A DNA stretch of 64,000 bases from Caballeronia calidae (GCF_900044055.2 NZ_FCOX02000029.1:46159-110158), one strand, 5' to 3'. Counted from the first letter of the stretch, positions 35,368 to 44,698 are shown. Program-made: numbers and translations. The notes: generated by a model not told the origin, from the letters alone.

Positions 35368-36041
35368 ACCGACGCCCAGCCAGTCGGAGCAGCGAGCGGT
35401 ACCTCTGTCCCAGGGGTAGAGCGCGAGACCGCAGCCATCGACGCGGAAAGCCACTGGAAGAGTTCTCGAAATTTCAGGCCCTTCAACGAGAGCGGCTGTC
35501 TCGTCGAAATCTGCGCCAACGTGTCCATGTTGGCACCTTCTACTCCGACAGCGAAGAATGCGAATTTCTTCGACGCTTCACCTTCACGCACACGGGCGGC
35601 AGCGGACTGCCAAGCGTCCGTCGGACCTCCATCAGTGATAAGGAACACCCATGGCCGGTAATAGGAGATGCCGTTCGCTTTGTACTCGGCTTTGCGGGCT
35701 TCGAGAGTGTCGAGTGCCAGGTTGATGGCCGAGCCCATCGGCGTGTCACCTTGAGGGGTCAACGTCGGCGGATAAAAATTCGGGGCCGTATGAAACGGCA
35801 TTTCGAGGGTTGCCGGGCCGAACGTGACGATTGCGGTGTCGACGCGCTTCATCGCCAGCGAGTCTGCCGCGAGCTCGTCTTTGAACGTTACGAGACCTGC
35901 GTTCAGTGCAGAAATCGGTTCGCCACTCATCGAGCCGGACCGGTCGAGTACCAGTACGCACGGACACCTTTGTTCCGGGTTCTCCGCGAAGTTGTCCGTG
36001 CCAAAAGCCACCTGGGTGGCGAAGTCGTTGTGTTCACTCAT
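35364..36041 (-). CDS. TerY-like von Willebrand factor A domain protein
   Basis: 225 residues. The MIDAS metal site is intact: LDRSGSMSG (DxSxS), GDTPMGSA (Thr) and ITDGGPTD (Asp). This belongs to the TerY/YegL family that scaffolds tellurium-resistance-type and stress complexes. It is the first gene of the operon and its stop overlaps the phosphatase start. The promoter region towards 36122 holds a 12-bp palindrome. Confidence 0.87.
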   Translation of the reverse strand: MSEHNDFATQVAFGTDNFAENPEQRCPCVLVLDRSGSMSGEPISALNAGLVTFKDELAADSLAMKRVDTAIVTFGPATLEMPFHTAPNFYPPTLTPQGDTPMGSAINLALDTLEARKAEYKANGISYYRPWVFLITDGGPTDAWQSAAARVREGEASKKFAFFAVGVEGANMDTLAQISTRQPLSLKGLKFRELFQWLSASMAAVSRSTPGTEVPLAAPTGWASV

Positions 36042-36092
36042 GGTCTTCTCGCTGTGCGGTGCTGGCTAACCTCAGAACCGCGCGTTAGTATT

Positions 36093-36104
36093 CATCTTAA
36101 GATG
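36093..36104. promoter_or_regulatory. 12-bp palindrome in divergent promoter region
   Basis: CATCTTAAGATG is a perfect palindrome in the 80-base region between the divergent TerY-like gene and the 307-residue gene. It is a candidate operator that could couple both transcripts. It lies 17 bases before the 36122 start. Confidence 0.4.
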
Positions 36105-36121
36105 ATAATAATCGTAGAATC

Positions 36122-37045
36122 ATGTCCGCAAGTAAAGCACCAGCGTATTTCAGCTTAGCGGTCGCTGTTGCGGCGGGCGTTCTCATATCCGGGGCTAACA
36201 GAAGCACTCCGTCAGGCGGAACTTCGTCTCTAGAGAGTCCGAGCGCACCAGTCGCGTCAGCACCGCAATTGACCGAGACAAAACCCGCACCTGAGATGGT
36301 TTGGAAGACGCAAACGTTAGGTTTCGGCCCGTTGCATCTCAAAGCAACGCTTCCGTTGGCGCGCGACAGCGCGTCTTGCACGATGCCAGGGCCGGCCGAT
36401 GACGAAGTCGGAATCTGTCAATCTGCGGTCGCTGAGGGCGACAGTGCGTGGCAAATTCGTGTCGTTACGCAGCGAGACCGGTTTGTTCCGGTGTCGTGGT
36501 TTGACAACACGCTTCAATTTCTCCGGGCGTTGCAGTCAGACGACGTTATTCGTCAATTAGGGGGCGACGCCAACTCGGTCACGAAAGCAGGATTCACTAA
36601 CGCGGCGCTGCTCACGCCGATGCAGCTCTCCGGTGCACTCGCTATCCGGGGCGCTGCGGCGGGGATATTTCAGTCACCGTCGGCCACGATGCGGTCGTGT
36701 GTGTACGCCTTTCTTCTGGCGGCGAACCGTCCAACGACCCTGCTCTACTGTGCGGCGACCGACGACGAATCGCTCGCTGGGGCGCAAAGAATTGTGTCGT
36801 CCTTGTCAAAGCTCAATCCTTCGAGCGAGTTCAAGCGTGGAAGTGCGCAGGCTGCGGAGCACGGCCTCTATCTGAAACGACTAAAAGCGGCAGGCGGGCC
36901 AACTGCTGCACCTGAACTCGCGACTTCGGAGCAGGCGTACGAGCAATCTGTAGGCGACGAGTGCGGAAAGTACCCATTGATTTCGCAGGAACGTTTTCAG
37001 TGTTTCGAAGGCTTCGCAGCGACGCGTCTGTCATCACTTCGGTAA
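36122..37045 (+). CDS. secreted or membrane-anchored hypothetical protein
   Basis: 307 residues with an N-terminal hydrophobic helix (YFSLAVAVAAGVLISG), then a Ser/Pro-rich linker and a soluble region with Cys pairs (ASCTMPG...GICQSAV, RSCVYAF..LLYCAATDD). The tail reads VGDECGKYPLISQERFQCFEGF, resembling the short Cys motif seen in the C-terminus of the next gene. No ribosome site is obvious. It is divergent from the TerY operon, so a link to it is possible. Confidence 0.55.
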   Translation: MSASKAPAYFSLAVAVAAGVLISGANRSTPSGGTSSLESPSAPVASAPQLTETKPAPEMVWKTQTLGFGPLHLKATLPLARDSASCTMPGPADDEVGICQSAVAEGDSAWQIRVVTQRDRFVPVSWFDNTLQFLRALQSDDVIRQLGGDANSVTKAGFTNAALLTPMQLSGALAIRGAAAGIFQSPSATMRSCVYAFLLAANRPTTLLYCAATDDESLAGAQRIVSSLSKLNPSSEFKRGSAQAAEHGLYLKRLKAAGGPTAAPELATSEQAYEQSVGDECGKYPLISQERFQCFEGFAATRLSSLR

Positions 37046-37142
37046 GCAAAGAAAAATAGTTTCGCCGGACGGCTAAAGTTTTTTGTCTTCGTGACGTCAA
37101 GGAAGATAGTGCCAAAACGAGTCGTCAGGTGAAGGCAGCCGA

Positions 37143-38012
37143 ATGGTGCGGCGACGAGCGCGAATGACCGAAGCGGACAGCGATTCGTGGCCTCGGCTAA
37201 CTAGCTCGAGCGATACGAACAATCATAATCAAATACCGGGGCGCGCCGACTTAATTGTCGTTGCGAAAAAGATGAGAATGCTTGGGGGCGGGTTATTTTT
37301 GGTTGGAATTTTGATGGGCTTAGTGGGTTTTGGCGGATTCTTCGACACCAGAAAGGTTGACCGTCGGTTCAAGACCGGATACCGAAACAACGAGCCTGAC
37401 ACCCGTGATTTCAGACGTTCCGCGAAACGCGTCTTGTACGGCATTGGTATCTGTATTGTCGGGTCAGCGGCATTAAGTTTGTCCACTCCGTCCGAACAAC
37501 CCACATCGTCAGCAAGCGCTGTTGGAGTCGCCCCGTCCCGGCCGGCGCTCGCCAGTGAAGCTTTGCCCGCATCTAGCGAGTTAGTTCAATTGGACCCCGC
37601 GCCTGCGGCGGCGCAAAAGAACGACAGTGGCGTGACCCTCGGGTCGAATGAACGTGTGGTGGCTTCGGTCGACGCGCAGATAGTCGCGAGTGCTCCTCAG
37701 AGCGTGGCCTCGGCGCAGTCCCGCGACACGAAACCGCGAATGCGTGGTTCAAGCGTGGGATGTGTCGATGATGGGTCGTTTTTTGGCGCCAATGTTTGCA
37801 GAAGCGGTACTCTGGCGGCCGCCTATGACCTCGAAGTCAGGGAGTATGAGTCGGCGCAGGCCCGAATTGGAGGGAAAGACGTCGGTGTGCGAATTGAACA
37901 GGAAAAATGGCTTGAGCAGGTCGTGAAGAGCTGTTCGGATATGCCGTGCCTGACAAACGCCTTTGACGCCAGAGTCTCCGATTTGCGTGGCCGGTATGGG
38001 AACGATGGCTAA
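37143..38012 (+). CDS. membrane protein with LprI-like C-terminus
   Basis: 289 residues. Two membrane segments lie at about 48-68 (GGGLFLVGILMGLVGFGGFF) and 98-114 (VLYGIGICIVGSAALSL), with an Ala/Ser/Pro-rich linker between them and the C-terminal domain. That domain, VGCVDDGSFFGANVCRSGTLAAAYDLEVREY...VKSCSDMPCLTNAFDARV, has the Cys spacing and D.....L...Y of LprI/lysozyme-inhibitor-like domains, seen by eye only. A start at 37164 is also possible. Confidence 0.55.
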   Translation: MVRRRARMTEADSDSWPRLTSSSDTNNHNQIPGRADLIVVAKKMRMLGGGLFLVGILMGLVGFGGFFDTRKVDRRFKTGYRNNEPDTRDFRRSAKRVLYGIGICIVGSAALSLSTPSEQPTSSASAVGVAPSRPALASEALPASSELVQLDPAPAAAQKNDSGVTLGSNERVVASVDAQIVASAPQSVASAQSRDTKPRMRGSSVGCVDDGSFFGANVCRSGTLAAAYDLEVREYESAQARIGGKDVGVRIEQEKWLEQVVKSCSDMPCLTNAFDARVSDLRGRYGNDG

Positions 38013-38106
38013 GCCGCCGGCGGTCAGCCAGTGAGCCCTTGAGGTAGGTCGAGACGTCTCGAACTTGTACAAAGCTCCAAAAACTTCGTGTTTTCGCGGG
38101 GATGGA

Positions 38107-40038
38107 ATGAATTCTTTCGTATATATCGGCTTCCTCGCTGTCGGGGTTATGGTTGGCGCAGTAATCTCATGGCTGTTGATGCGTGGGCGCATTCAGCTTC
38201 AAGTCCAAGCAGCAGTGGTTCAGACACAAAGTGCATCGCAAATAGACTTCGCACAAAAAGAGGAGCGGCTCAGGGCGACGCTCGAGGAAATCGCGAAACT
38301 ACGGGTCGCGCGAGACCTTGCAGCGAAGGAATTCAGTGACCTTCGCTCTGAACTGGACCAGAGTCGAAATGACCAGGCGCGTTTGTCTGAGAGGTCATCT
38401 CGCGTCCCTCAGCTTGAGGCAGACTTGAAGCGATTACTTGAACGAGTTCAAGAGGGCGAAGACGAGAGCCGCGCTCTCGCTACAAGTGAGGCGCAGCAGC
38501 GACAACTGGCAACCTCCCTTGACGCCAAAGTCGCGGAACTTGCTAAAGATGTTGAGGGACTGGGCAGAGAAGCATCTCAATGCAGACACGCGCTGAATGA
38601 AGCTAACGAGCGAAAGGCTGCATTGGAAGAGCAAGCGGCACTGATTCCGACACTTGAAGATAAGCTCGGAGCAACAGAAACCCAGTTAGAGGAAACTAGC
38701 AAGCAGCTTAGCGACTTGAGAGAGTCTAGCGGGCGCTCCAACGGCAAGTTGACAGCAGAACTTGCAGCTGAGCAGGGCGCGCACGCGTTAGCCCGCGAAC
38801 AGCGTACAGCCGAGACTGACGCTCGGGTGCTAGCGGAAGGCGAGGTAGCGCGCTTGAGTTCCGAATTGACTGAGCTCCGCACAAGCTCCGAAGCGGAGCA
38901 GAAGCACGCTGAAGAAAAGCTCCTTTTGCTGACCCGCGCGAAGGAGGAATTGAGCGCGCAGTTCAAGACCCTTGCGAGCGAGATTCTTGAAGAGAAGTCA
39001 AAGCGTTTCACGGAGCAAAACAAGTCGAACCTCGACCAGTTGCTGGAACCCCTGAAGACTCGACTCAAGGAGTTCCAAGGTAAGGTCGAAGAAGTTTATG
39101 TTCAGGAGGGCAAGGACCGCACTGCGCTCGCCGAGCAAGTCAAGCAATTGCACGCACTGAATCAAGCCCTGAGCGAAGACGCGAAGAACCTGACTTCGGC
39201 ACTCAAGGGTTCGTCGAAGACCCAAGGCAACTGGGGCGAGCTGATTCTCGAGCGCGTTCTTGAATCGTCTGGTCTTCGAAAGGGACACGAGTACCTTGTG
39301 CAAGATAGTCAGACTCGCGAAGACGGCAGCCGAGCTCAACCGGACGTTGTGATTCTTTTGCCGGAAGAGCGCAAGCTCGTGGTCGACTCGAAGGTTTCGT
39401 TGGTCGCCTACGAAGCATACGCATCGGCCGAGTCCGAAGAGCAGCGCTCCATCAGCCTCCGGCAGCATGTGGATTCGATTCGTAGCCATATTAAGTCTCT
39501 GTCGGAAAAGCAATATCACGCGCTCTATGGCAAGTCGCTTGACTTCGTCCTCGCGTTCGTGCCCATTGAGCCGGCGTTCATGTTGGCTATCACGAACGAC
39601 AAAGACATTTTCATGGAAGCCTTGAATCGCAATGTTTTGCTTGTGAGTCCGTCCACCTTATTGTTCGTCGTCCGCACGGTCGCGCATCTTTGGAGACAAG
39701 AGGCGCAGAATCGCAACGCTCAGGATATCGCGCGTCGGGGAGCCGAGCTGTATGACAAGCTCTGTGGCTTCGTCGAAGATTTCGAAAGCTTGGGTAATCG
39801 CCTCAAGCAGGCTCAGTCTTCATTTGAGGCAGCGCGCGGCAAGCTGGTATCCGGTAGGGGAAATGCGATTCGACAGGCCGAGATGCTTCGTGAATTGGGC
39901 GTTAAACCGACGAAAACCTTGGCTGCAGCGCTTGTGGAGAAGGCAAAGGAGGATGACCAGCCGATTATTGTGGCCGGTGCGTTGGTCGATGCCGGTGCGG
40001 GCCGAACTGACGGTTCGGGCGCTGTTGCAAGAGCGTAA
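38107..40038 (+). CDS. rmuC: DNA recombination protein RmuC
   Basis: 643 residues from ATG 38107 (GGGGATGGA ahead). A single N-terminal membrane helix (IGFLAVGVMVGAVISWLL) is followed by some 250 residues of coiled coil, then the RmuC domain (TQGNWGELILERVLESSGLRKGHEYLVQ; PDVVILLPEERKLVVDSKVS; FVLAFVPIEPAFMLAI). RmuC limits genome rearrangement at inverted repeats and has a restriction-nuclease-like core: the D...DSK residues match a PD-(D/E)XK site. The coiled coil is longer than in E. coli. Confidence 0.93.
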   Translation: MNSFVYIGFLAVGVMVGAVISWLLMRGRIQLQVQAAVVQTQSASQIDFAQKEERLRATLEEIAKLRVARDLAAKEFSDLRSELDQSRNDQARLSERSSRVPQLEADLKRLLERVQEGEDESRALATSEAQQRQLATSLDAKVAELAKDVEGLGREASQCRHALNEANERKAALEEQAALIPTLEDKLGATETQLEETSKQLSDLRESSGRSNGKLTAELAAEQGAHALAREQRTAETDARVLAEGEVARLSSELTELRTSSEAEQKHAEEKLLLLTRAKEELSAQFKTLASEILEEKSKRFTEQNKSNLDQLLEPLKTRLKEFQGKVEEVYVQEGKDRTALAEQVKQLHALNQALSEDAKNLTSALKGSSKTQGNWGELILERVLESSGLRKGHEYLVQDSQTREDGSRAQPDVVILLPEERKLVVDSKVSLVAYEAYASAESEEQRSISLRQHVDSIRSHIKSLSEKQYHALYGKSLDFVLAFVPIEPAFMLAITNDKDIFMEALNRNVLLVSPSTLLFVVRTVAHLWRQEAQNRNAQDIARRGAELYDKLCGFVEDFESLGNRLKQAQSSFEAARGKLVSGRGNAIRQAEMLRELGVKPTKTLAAALVEKAKEDDQPIIVAGALVDAGAGRTDGSGAVARA

Positions 40039-40210
40039 GACTGGTCTACTTTGGGTCGCCTTGACGGCATTGAATGTAAAAAATTGGGGGGACGGCGGCT
40101 ACGTCGATTCGTCCCGGGAACGCTGTCTTTCCGGGGCTCGCGGACGCTGTTCTAACCTAGGTCGTGAGTCCCTGATATGTTTCTGGTGCAAAAGACCATG
40201 TTTCGCCTTC

Positions 40211-40492
40211 TTAATCCGCGCAATGACCCTTGAACAAGTTCGACAACTTCTTCTTGACCAACGGCCTTTCCTTGTTCATCGAACTGACAGGACCGACGGA
40301 TGCGAAACATGGTGGCTGCTCCAAGCTGACGGGAGGACTACCAGGCGCATCCTTCGCGCGAGGCGCCTCGTCAGCGGCGTCCAGTTGCGCTGGCCTGTGA
40401 CCAACGCACGGACTTGTCGGTTTGAGGGAGACTTTGAGCAACTTCTCGTTGGAGTTGACCTGGAAATCGCGACGGCCAGACAGGAATTTCAT
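40211..40492 (-). CDS. possible small hypothetical protein
   Basis: A 93-codon frame, MKFLSGRRDFQVNSNEKLLKVSLKP...KKLSNLFKGHCAD. The start lies inside a perfect inverted repeat (40487-40514). No good ribosome site is visible. Coding status is uncertain; opposite-strand frames here are also open. Confidence 0.3.
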   Translation of the reverse strand: MKFLSGRRDFQVNSNEKLLKVSLKPTSPCVGHRPAQLDAADEAPRAKDAPGSPPVSLEQPPCFASVGPVSSMNKERPLVKKKLSNLFKGHCAD

Positions 40493-40514
40493 GTGAAGCG
40501 AGCCTCACATGAAA
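40487..40514. repeat. perfect 10-bp inverted repeat
   Basis: TTTCATGTGA (40487-40496) and TCACATGAAA (40505-40514) are exact complements around an eight-base spacer. It lies 112 bases before the DUF2971 start and over the start of the doubtful minus-strand frame. It fits an operator of a dimeric regulator, or a hairpin in either transcript. Confidence 0.6.
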
Positions 40515-40625
40515 GGTAATGCGGCGTATTGTCAACTTGATTACAAGCCATAAAGGCACGGTGGCTCTGTCGTCTTGAGTCCAACTAGGCAGCGAACCGC
40601 GGTATGCTCGGCGGTTCCCTCACGC

Positions 40626-41498
40626 ATGGACCGTGAATTGCAGCAGACGCTCTACAAATACCTTCCGATTGCATCAGACGAGCATGTGACGCGGTTCAGA
40701 CGGATTCTGACGGGGCATATCTACTTCTCATCTCCCGCGAATTTCAATGACCCTTTCGAGATGAGCGCACTAAGAGCTCCGTTGACTGTCCCCGGTTTCG
40801 AATCCTTCCTTTCTCAAGTGGGAATCGCCGACGCGCTGCCTTCACCGTCAAGTCACCGGACGGTATATCGCGCGTATCTCCGGCGGATGCAAGCATCTGC
40901 GCCCGCCGCGCTCGAGCGGGATTTTATTGAGTCACTTGGTGTGTTATGTCTGACCGACAAGAAGGACGACGTGCTGATGTGGGCTCATTACGCTGGGAAC
41001 CATCGAGGCGTTTGCGTCGGCTTCGATTCAGGAGCGGAGCCGTTCGATACCGCACGCAAAGTTTCATACTCCGAGCAGCGCGTCGCAATCTCCGACGACC
41101 ATCGAAGCGATGATGAACAACTTGTTCAAATCGCGCTGTTGACAAAGTCGACACATTGGAAATATGAGCGTGAATGGAGGGCTGTCAAGCGTCCAGTTTC
41201 AGATGACGAGAAGGAATACTATCGACAACTGCTTGCAGAGGACCCGCAGTCGGCCGATGCGATAGCGAATGTGTTGGCGTCGGAAGGCGGTCCAGGGCAG
41301 TACGAGTTTGAGTCGTCGGCAATCCGGGTAGTGTGTCTTGGTGCGGAGATGTCAATGGACCGGAAAAATGAGGTTACGACAATCGTTCGCGAGATGGCAC
41401 CACACGTTCGGATTGAACAGATGGAACTCGATAAGCGGTATTTTTCGCTTAACTCTTCGCGCGTTCCTCGCACCATGAAGTTCTCGGCCAACCCTTAG
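40626..41498 (+). CDS. DUF2971 domain protein
   Basis: 290 residues from ATG 40626 (MDRELQQTLYKYLPI). The DUF2971 landmarks are present: LYKYLP, IYFSSPANFNDPFE, VLCLTDKKDDVLMWAHYAGNHRGVCVGFD, THWKYEREWR and VVCLGAEMS. Proteins of this family are frequent in defence islands and other accessory DNA, but their biochemical role is not established. Monocistronic. Confidence 0.85.
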   Translation: MDRELQQTLYKYLPIASDEHVTRFRRILTGHIYFSSPANFNDPFEMSALRAPLTVPGFESFLSQVGIADALPSPSSHRTVYRAYLRRMQASAPAALERDFIESLGVLCLTDKKDDVLMWAHYAGNHRGVCVGFDSGAEPFDTARKVSYSEQRVAISDDHRSDDEQLVQIALLTKSTHWKYEREWRAVKRPVSDDEKEYYRQLLAEDPQSADAIANVLASEGGPGQYEFESSAIRVVCLGAEMSMDRKNEVTTIVREMAPHVRIEQMELDKRYFSLNSSRVPRTMKFSANP

Positions 41499-41659
41499 CT
41501 GTTAGCGCCGATGTGAGACTGACCACAAGCGGGCCGAACATCCAGCTTCGACGCTGAACGACTCATTCTGGCAGCGCCCGAACGGAGTCGACCGAACTCC
41601 CTTGGTTCAACCCGATATTGTGTTCACTATTTCGGTCGACTGCTGCGTGGCCCTAGCGT

Positions 41660-42895
41660 CTACGTCTCACTCCCTCCGAGCCGAAGCCGCAAAGCATTCA
41701 CAAGCGCGTTCGAAGTACGTAGTAGCCAGGCGAGCTGTGTGTCAATCCGAATCTCAAGATTGCCCTCGGATTTCAACTCAACTGAAAGACTTCCCGCGAT
41801 TTTTTCCGATTCATTCCAGTCTCCAATCTCGAAACGAATAGGTTCACCGACTTCCTGCTCGAGCGCCGCTTGGTCTTCTACAAGAGCTTGCAACGCCTCG
41901 CGCCCTTCCGCTCCGACGAACTTGACGAAGAGCCCAGCAGTAGCAGGCAACGCTCTGAATGCGACAAGTCCCTGAACCGGCCCGGGTAGGTCCAGACGGA
42001 TGAAATTGTTGCCGCCGTGCCGAGGCGGCGCCTGGTCCGGATGGTCGAATCTCGCTGATTGAATAAACCTATCCCAGAACGCGCGGTTTTCAAGCTTTGC
42101 TTCCAGCCGGGCACCGTTCGCCGCCTTGGGTAGAGCAGCGGCCTCTTGTTGTGCGTTTGCCTCATCGCCAACGGTCGTGCGCTCAAAAGGTGCCCCGTCC
42201 TGGCGCACCAGCACCTCGCGCCTGAAGACTTCCGTCTGCAGTGGAACTGCAGGAACAAGCAATGTCCTCTTCTCGGCATCCGTGTATGTCCTTATTTCAA
42301 CGAGTGCAAGTCGAGACAGGAGGCCAGCTTGTGTGGCAAGCAGCCGCCGTAAAGCCTGCAAGTCGCTGCGGATACCATCTCCTACAATCGCGCAGAGAAA
42401 GTCGCCGCGCTCGAGCGACTGATTTACGGAATCAACGAAGGTCGACTCATCAAGTTGAGGATGTGCAGCTTTCACCGCGGCGAAGATTGGATTTTCTCCG
42501 GCCAATCCACGTGCCTTCTTTAGTCGAGCTTCCAGGTCGGAATATGTCCACTCCGAAAGCAGCGATGCATACTCGAAGAGTTGTGCGATTACCTCGCGTC
42601 GCGCTTCCGGGTTGCGCCAGAGCTTGCACTCCACGAGCACCAGCCTACCCGTGGACGAGACACCCAAGACGTCGAGGAATACACTCGAGGACCCGTATCG
42701 TAGAGGAAGCTCCCGACAGAGCGGTACGAAGCTCTCGCCTTGGCCGAACATCTCCGTCATTGGTAGCAACGACGGCAACTCGAATATTCGTTCCTGCAGC
42801 CAGCGCTCGTTGTGTCCAGTCGTTGAAGACAGCGCGACGCGCTGCAAGGCTGCGGGCGAACTGGCGTTCTTCTCTTCGTAAAGGAAAGCGGTCAT
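41660..42895 (-). CDS. PD-(D/E)XK nuclease-like protein with DUF4268-like C-terminus
   Basis: 411 residues from ATG 42895 (MTAFLYEEKN). Residues about 20-115 show a nuclease-like site: FLDVLGVSSTGRLVLVECKLWRNPEARREVIAQLFEYASLL, with Asp, Glu and Lys in D..(11-12)..ExK order plus the downstream Gln. The last 150 residues (ENRAFWDRFIQSARFDHP...NNFIRLDLP...LFVKFVGAEGREALQALVE) are of DUF4268 type. This fits a DNA-cleaving or defence-related enzyme. It is alone on the minus strand, separated from HU by a terminator. Confidence 0.72.
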   Translation of the reverse strand: MTAFLYEEKNASSPAALQRVALSSTTGHNERWLQERIFELPSLLPMTEMFGQGESFVPLCRELPLRYGSSSVFLDVLGVSSTGRLVLVECKLWRNPEARREVIAQLFEYASLLSEWTYSDLEARLKKARGLAGENPIFAAVKAAHPQLDESTFVDSVNQSLERGDFLCAIVGDGIRSDLQALRRLLATQAGLLSRLALVEIRTYTDAEKRTLLVPAVPLQTEVFRREVLVRQDGAPFERTTVGDEANAQQEAAALPKAANGARLEAKLENRAFWDRFIQSARFDHPDQAPPRHGGNNFIRLDLPGPVQGLVAFRALPATAGLFVKFVGAEGREALQALVEDQAALEQEVGEPIRFEIGDWNESEKIAGSLSVELKSEGNLEIRIDTQLAWLLRTSNALVNALRLRLGGSET

Positions 42896-43038
42896 GCGTC
42901 GGTCTCTCGGCGTTTGTAGTGATGGGTGTCGTGAGTTATGTACTAGGCGATGAGAGTAGCCGCGAATTCTGCCGTCCTTGGCGCTTGCCTTGCTCACGTG
43001 CTGTTGGCTGAGACAGTCGAGGTCGCAATAGATGCGAA

Positions 43039-43061
43039 GAAGCCCGCACGAAGCGGGCTTC
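43039..43061 (-). terminator. intrinsic terminator of the HU-like gene
   Basis: A nine-base-pair stem (GAAGCCCGC with GCGGGCTTC) and a five-base loop end 24 bases past the HU stop on the minus strand. It is followed there by TTCGCATC, a weak U tract but a strong stem. Confidence 0.75.
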
Positions 43062-43084
43062 TGAACAACACGAAAAGTGGGCGT

Positions 43085-43558
43085 TTAGGCAGCCGCGTCC
43101 TTCAACTTCTTGAGAGCACGCACCTTCAGCTTCACGGTCGCCGGCTTGGCGTCAAACCAACGCTCCTGACCCGTGAACGGGTCCTTGCCGAAGCGACGCT
43201 TCTTTGCTTCCACTTTTTGCGCGTTGATTTTGAGCAGGCCGGATAGCGTAAACTCGCCCAAGCCCTTCTTGTTCACAGCACCCAGAATCGTGTCTTCGAG
43301 CGCTGCCAACACGGCCTTCGCCTGCTTCGGCTCGACGCCTGCTTGCGTAGCAACATGAGTGACGAGCGACGCCTTGGTGAACGTGTCTTTCACCGGCTTG
43401 AGCGTGGTGCCCGCAACAGCCTTCTTCGCCGGAGCGGTCTTGGTTGCAGCGACCTTCTTGGGCGCGGAGGCTTTCTTTGCAGCCACGACCTTCTTCGCGA
43501 CTACGGCTTTCTTAGCCGGTGCAGCAGTTTTCGTAGCAGCAGCTTTCTTCGTTGCCAT
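43085..43558 (-). CDS. HU-family DNA-binding protein with H1-like Lys/Ala/Pro N-terminal tail
   Basis: 157 residues. The first 55 are made of KKA/PAKKA-type repeats, as in histone-H1-like bacterial proteins. The HU/IHF fold follows from about 58: FTKASLVTHVATQAGVEPKQAKAVLAALEDTILGAVNKKGLGEFTLSGLLKI...RFGKDPFTGQERWF. The DNA-wrapping arm FGKDPFTGQ is intact. The ATG at 43558 has AGGAG seven bases ahead. It is a nucleoid protein, carried here in accessory DNA. Confidence 0.9.
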   Translation of the reverse strand: MATKKAAATKTAAPAKKAVVAKKVVAAKKASAPKKVAATKTAPAKKAVAGTTLKPVKDTFTKASLVTHVATQAGVEPKQAKAVLAALEDTILGAVNKKGLGEFTLSGLLKINAQKVEAKKRRFGKDPFTGQERWFDAKPATVKLKVRALKKLKDAAA

Positions 43559-43837
43559 TGAGGCTCTCCTAGAGATTAAACGCTGCTTAAGACGAAGCAC
43601 CCCGGCGTCGAGCGCGCGGCACATGCGTCGTCGTAAGCTGGCGGCTAGCGTAGCAGCCGGTTTCGCAATGCGCAATTGGAAAGGGTCTTAAAACAAGGCA
43701 CTTCTCGCATTCTTTTCTCCAAAAACAACGCTTGTACCTTAGTCTTGCGGGAAAGCGGTCGGGTGACGTGGTCCGAGAGGGGTTCATCTCTCGGAGGCAG
43801 GCGGGGCGGAAGGTCTCAAGCTCGCGGGCATTGCGAT

Positions 43838-44212
43838 TCAATAGTGGAGCTCGCCGAGCACGAGCCATTCGACAGCGTCGGCACCGTAGTTTTGAGGCCA
43901 CCTGGTTGCGAGCGTTATCATCGCTCGCAAGATGCTCTCCATCGGGTTGACCTCCTCGCGACTGCCGTCGTCGGGCGCATCCACAGCGAATCCAATGCGC
44001 ATGGCTTCGACAACGGTCTGCGCGCAAGCCAATTCGTCGAGCGACCGCCGAAGTCGGTCGCGCATCTCATCTTCCAAGCCGAGCTCTTTTGCGACCACCT
44101 CAATATCGGTCATCGCGTCAGCGATTAAAAATTCGAGGAGCTGGCTGACCTTCGAGGTCATTGCGCTTTGGCACCGGCAGTCGAGTTTCGTGTAGTTGTC
44201 GAATTGGTCCAT
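43838..44212 (-). CDS. hypothetical protein, 124 aa
   Basis: An all-helical acidic protein (SQLLEFLIADAMTDIEVVAKELGLEDEMRDRLRRSLDELA...). AAGGA lies just before the ATG. No family recognised. An upstream minus-strand frame (44158-44466) overlaps it and lacks a ribosome site, so I leave that one out. Confidence 0.5.
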   Translation of the reverse strand: MDQFDNYTKLDCRCQSAMTSKVSQLLEFLIADAMTDIEVVAKELGLEDEMRDRLRRSLDELACAQTVVEAMRIGFAVDAPDDGSREEVNPMESILRAMITLATRWPQNYGADAVEWLVLGELHY

Positions 44213-44464
44213 GCGTCCTTGTAAGCATCGCCGTTTATCCGCCGGGCCGCCCGGTCACCCACTGATGTCCGATGTTGGGAAGGCGCACCCGAGGTCATTT
44301 CAAACGTCTGGCCGTATTTCGCTCGAACTTGCGCGCCATCCAACTTTCGGCCCGCGCACGCAGTTCTATGCTGCGGTTCCTCTTCGAGCAACGGCGCCCA
44401 GCGTGGCGTAGCATTTACGGGACGCGTCGCTCGGCGCCTGCCGGCGAAATTGCAGACAGAACAC

Positions 44465-44698
44465 ATGGAACCAATCCAAAAACGGGATGAAGAGGCCGTG
44501 GCGGTTTCGCGTATCGCGGACGCCGCTCGCGCGGTTCAGCTTGCTTCGACCGCACTTGAGGGGCACTTCCAAGATACGGGCGGTGCGGCACCCGCATTGA
44601 TGTTGGCAAGACTGACCGCTGCGATGTCCGAATTGCAGGCAGCGCGGGACGCGTTCGATGGGCTCACTGCAGACAAACTTCCACCGAGCCAGAGGTAG
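44465..44698 (+). CDS. small hypothetical protein, 77 aa
   Basis: MEPIQKRDEEAVAVSRIADAARAVQLAST... gives a helical product without recognisable family; the ribosome site is weak. It lies between the minus-strand genes and ligD. The following 299 bases hold no convincing gene. Confidence 0.4.
   Translation: MEPIQKRDEEAVAVSRIADAARAVQLASTALEGHFQDTGGAAPALMLARLTAAMSELQAARDAFDGLTADKLPPSQR

Noticed and set aside
40487..40514. Reading the dyad as a terminator of rmuC
   Set aside because: It is 450 bases after the rmuC stop and lacks a T-run on the plus strand.
39752..40519. 255-codon plus-strand frame overlapping rmuC
   Set aside because: Its first third is the shadow of rmuC; the remainder has no start signal.
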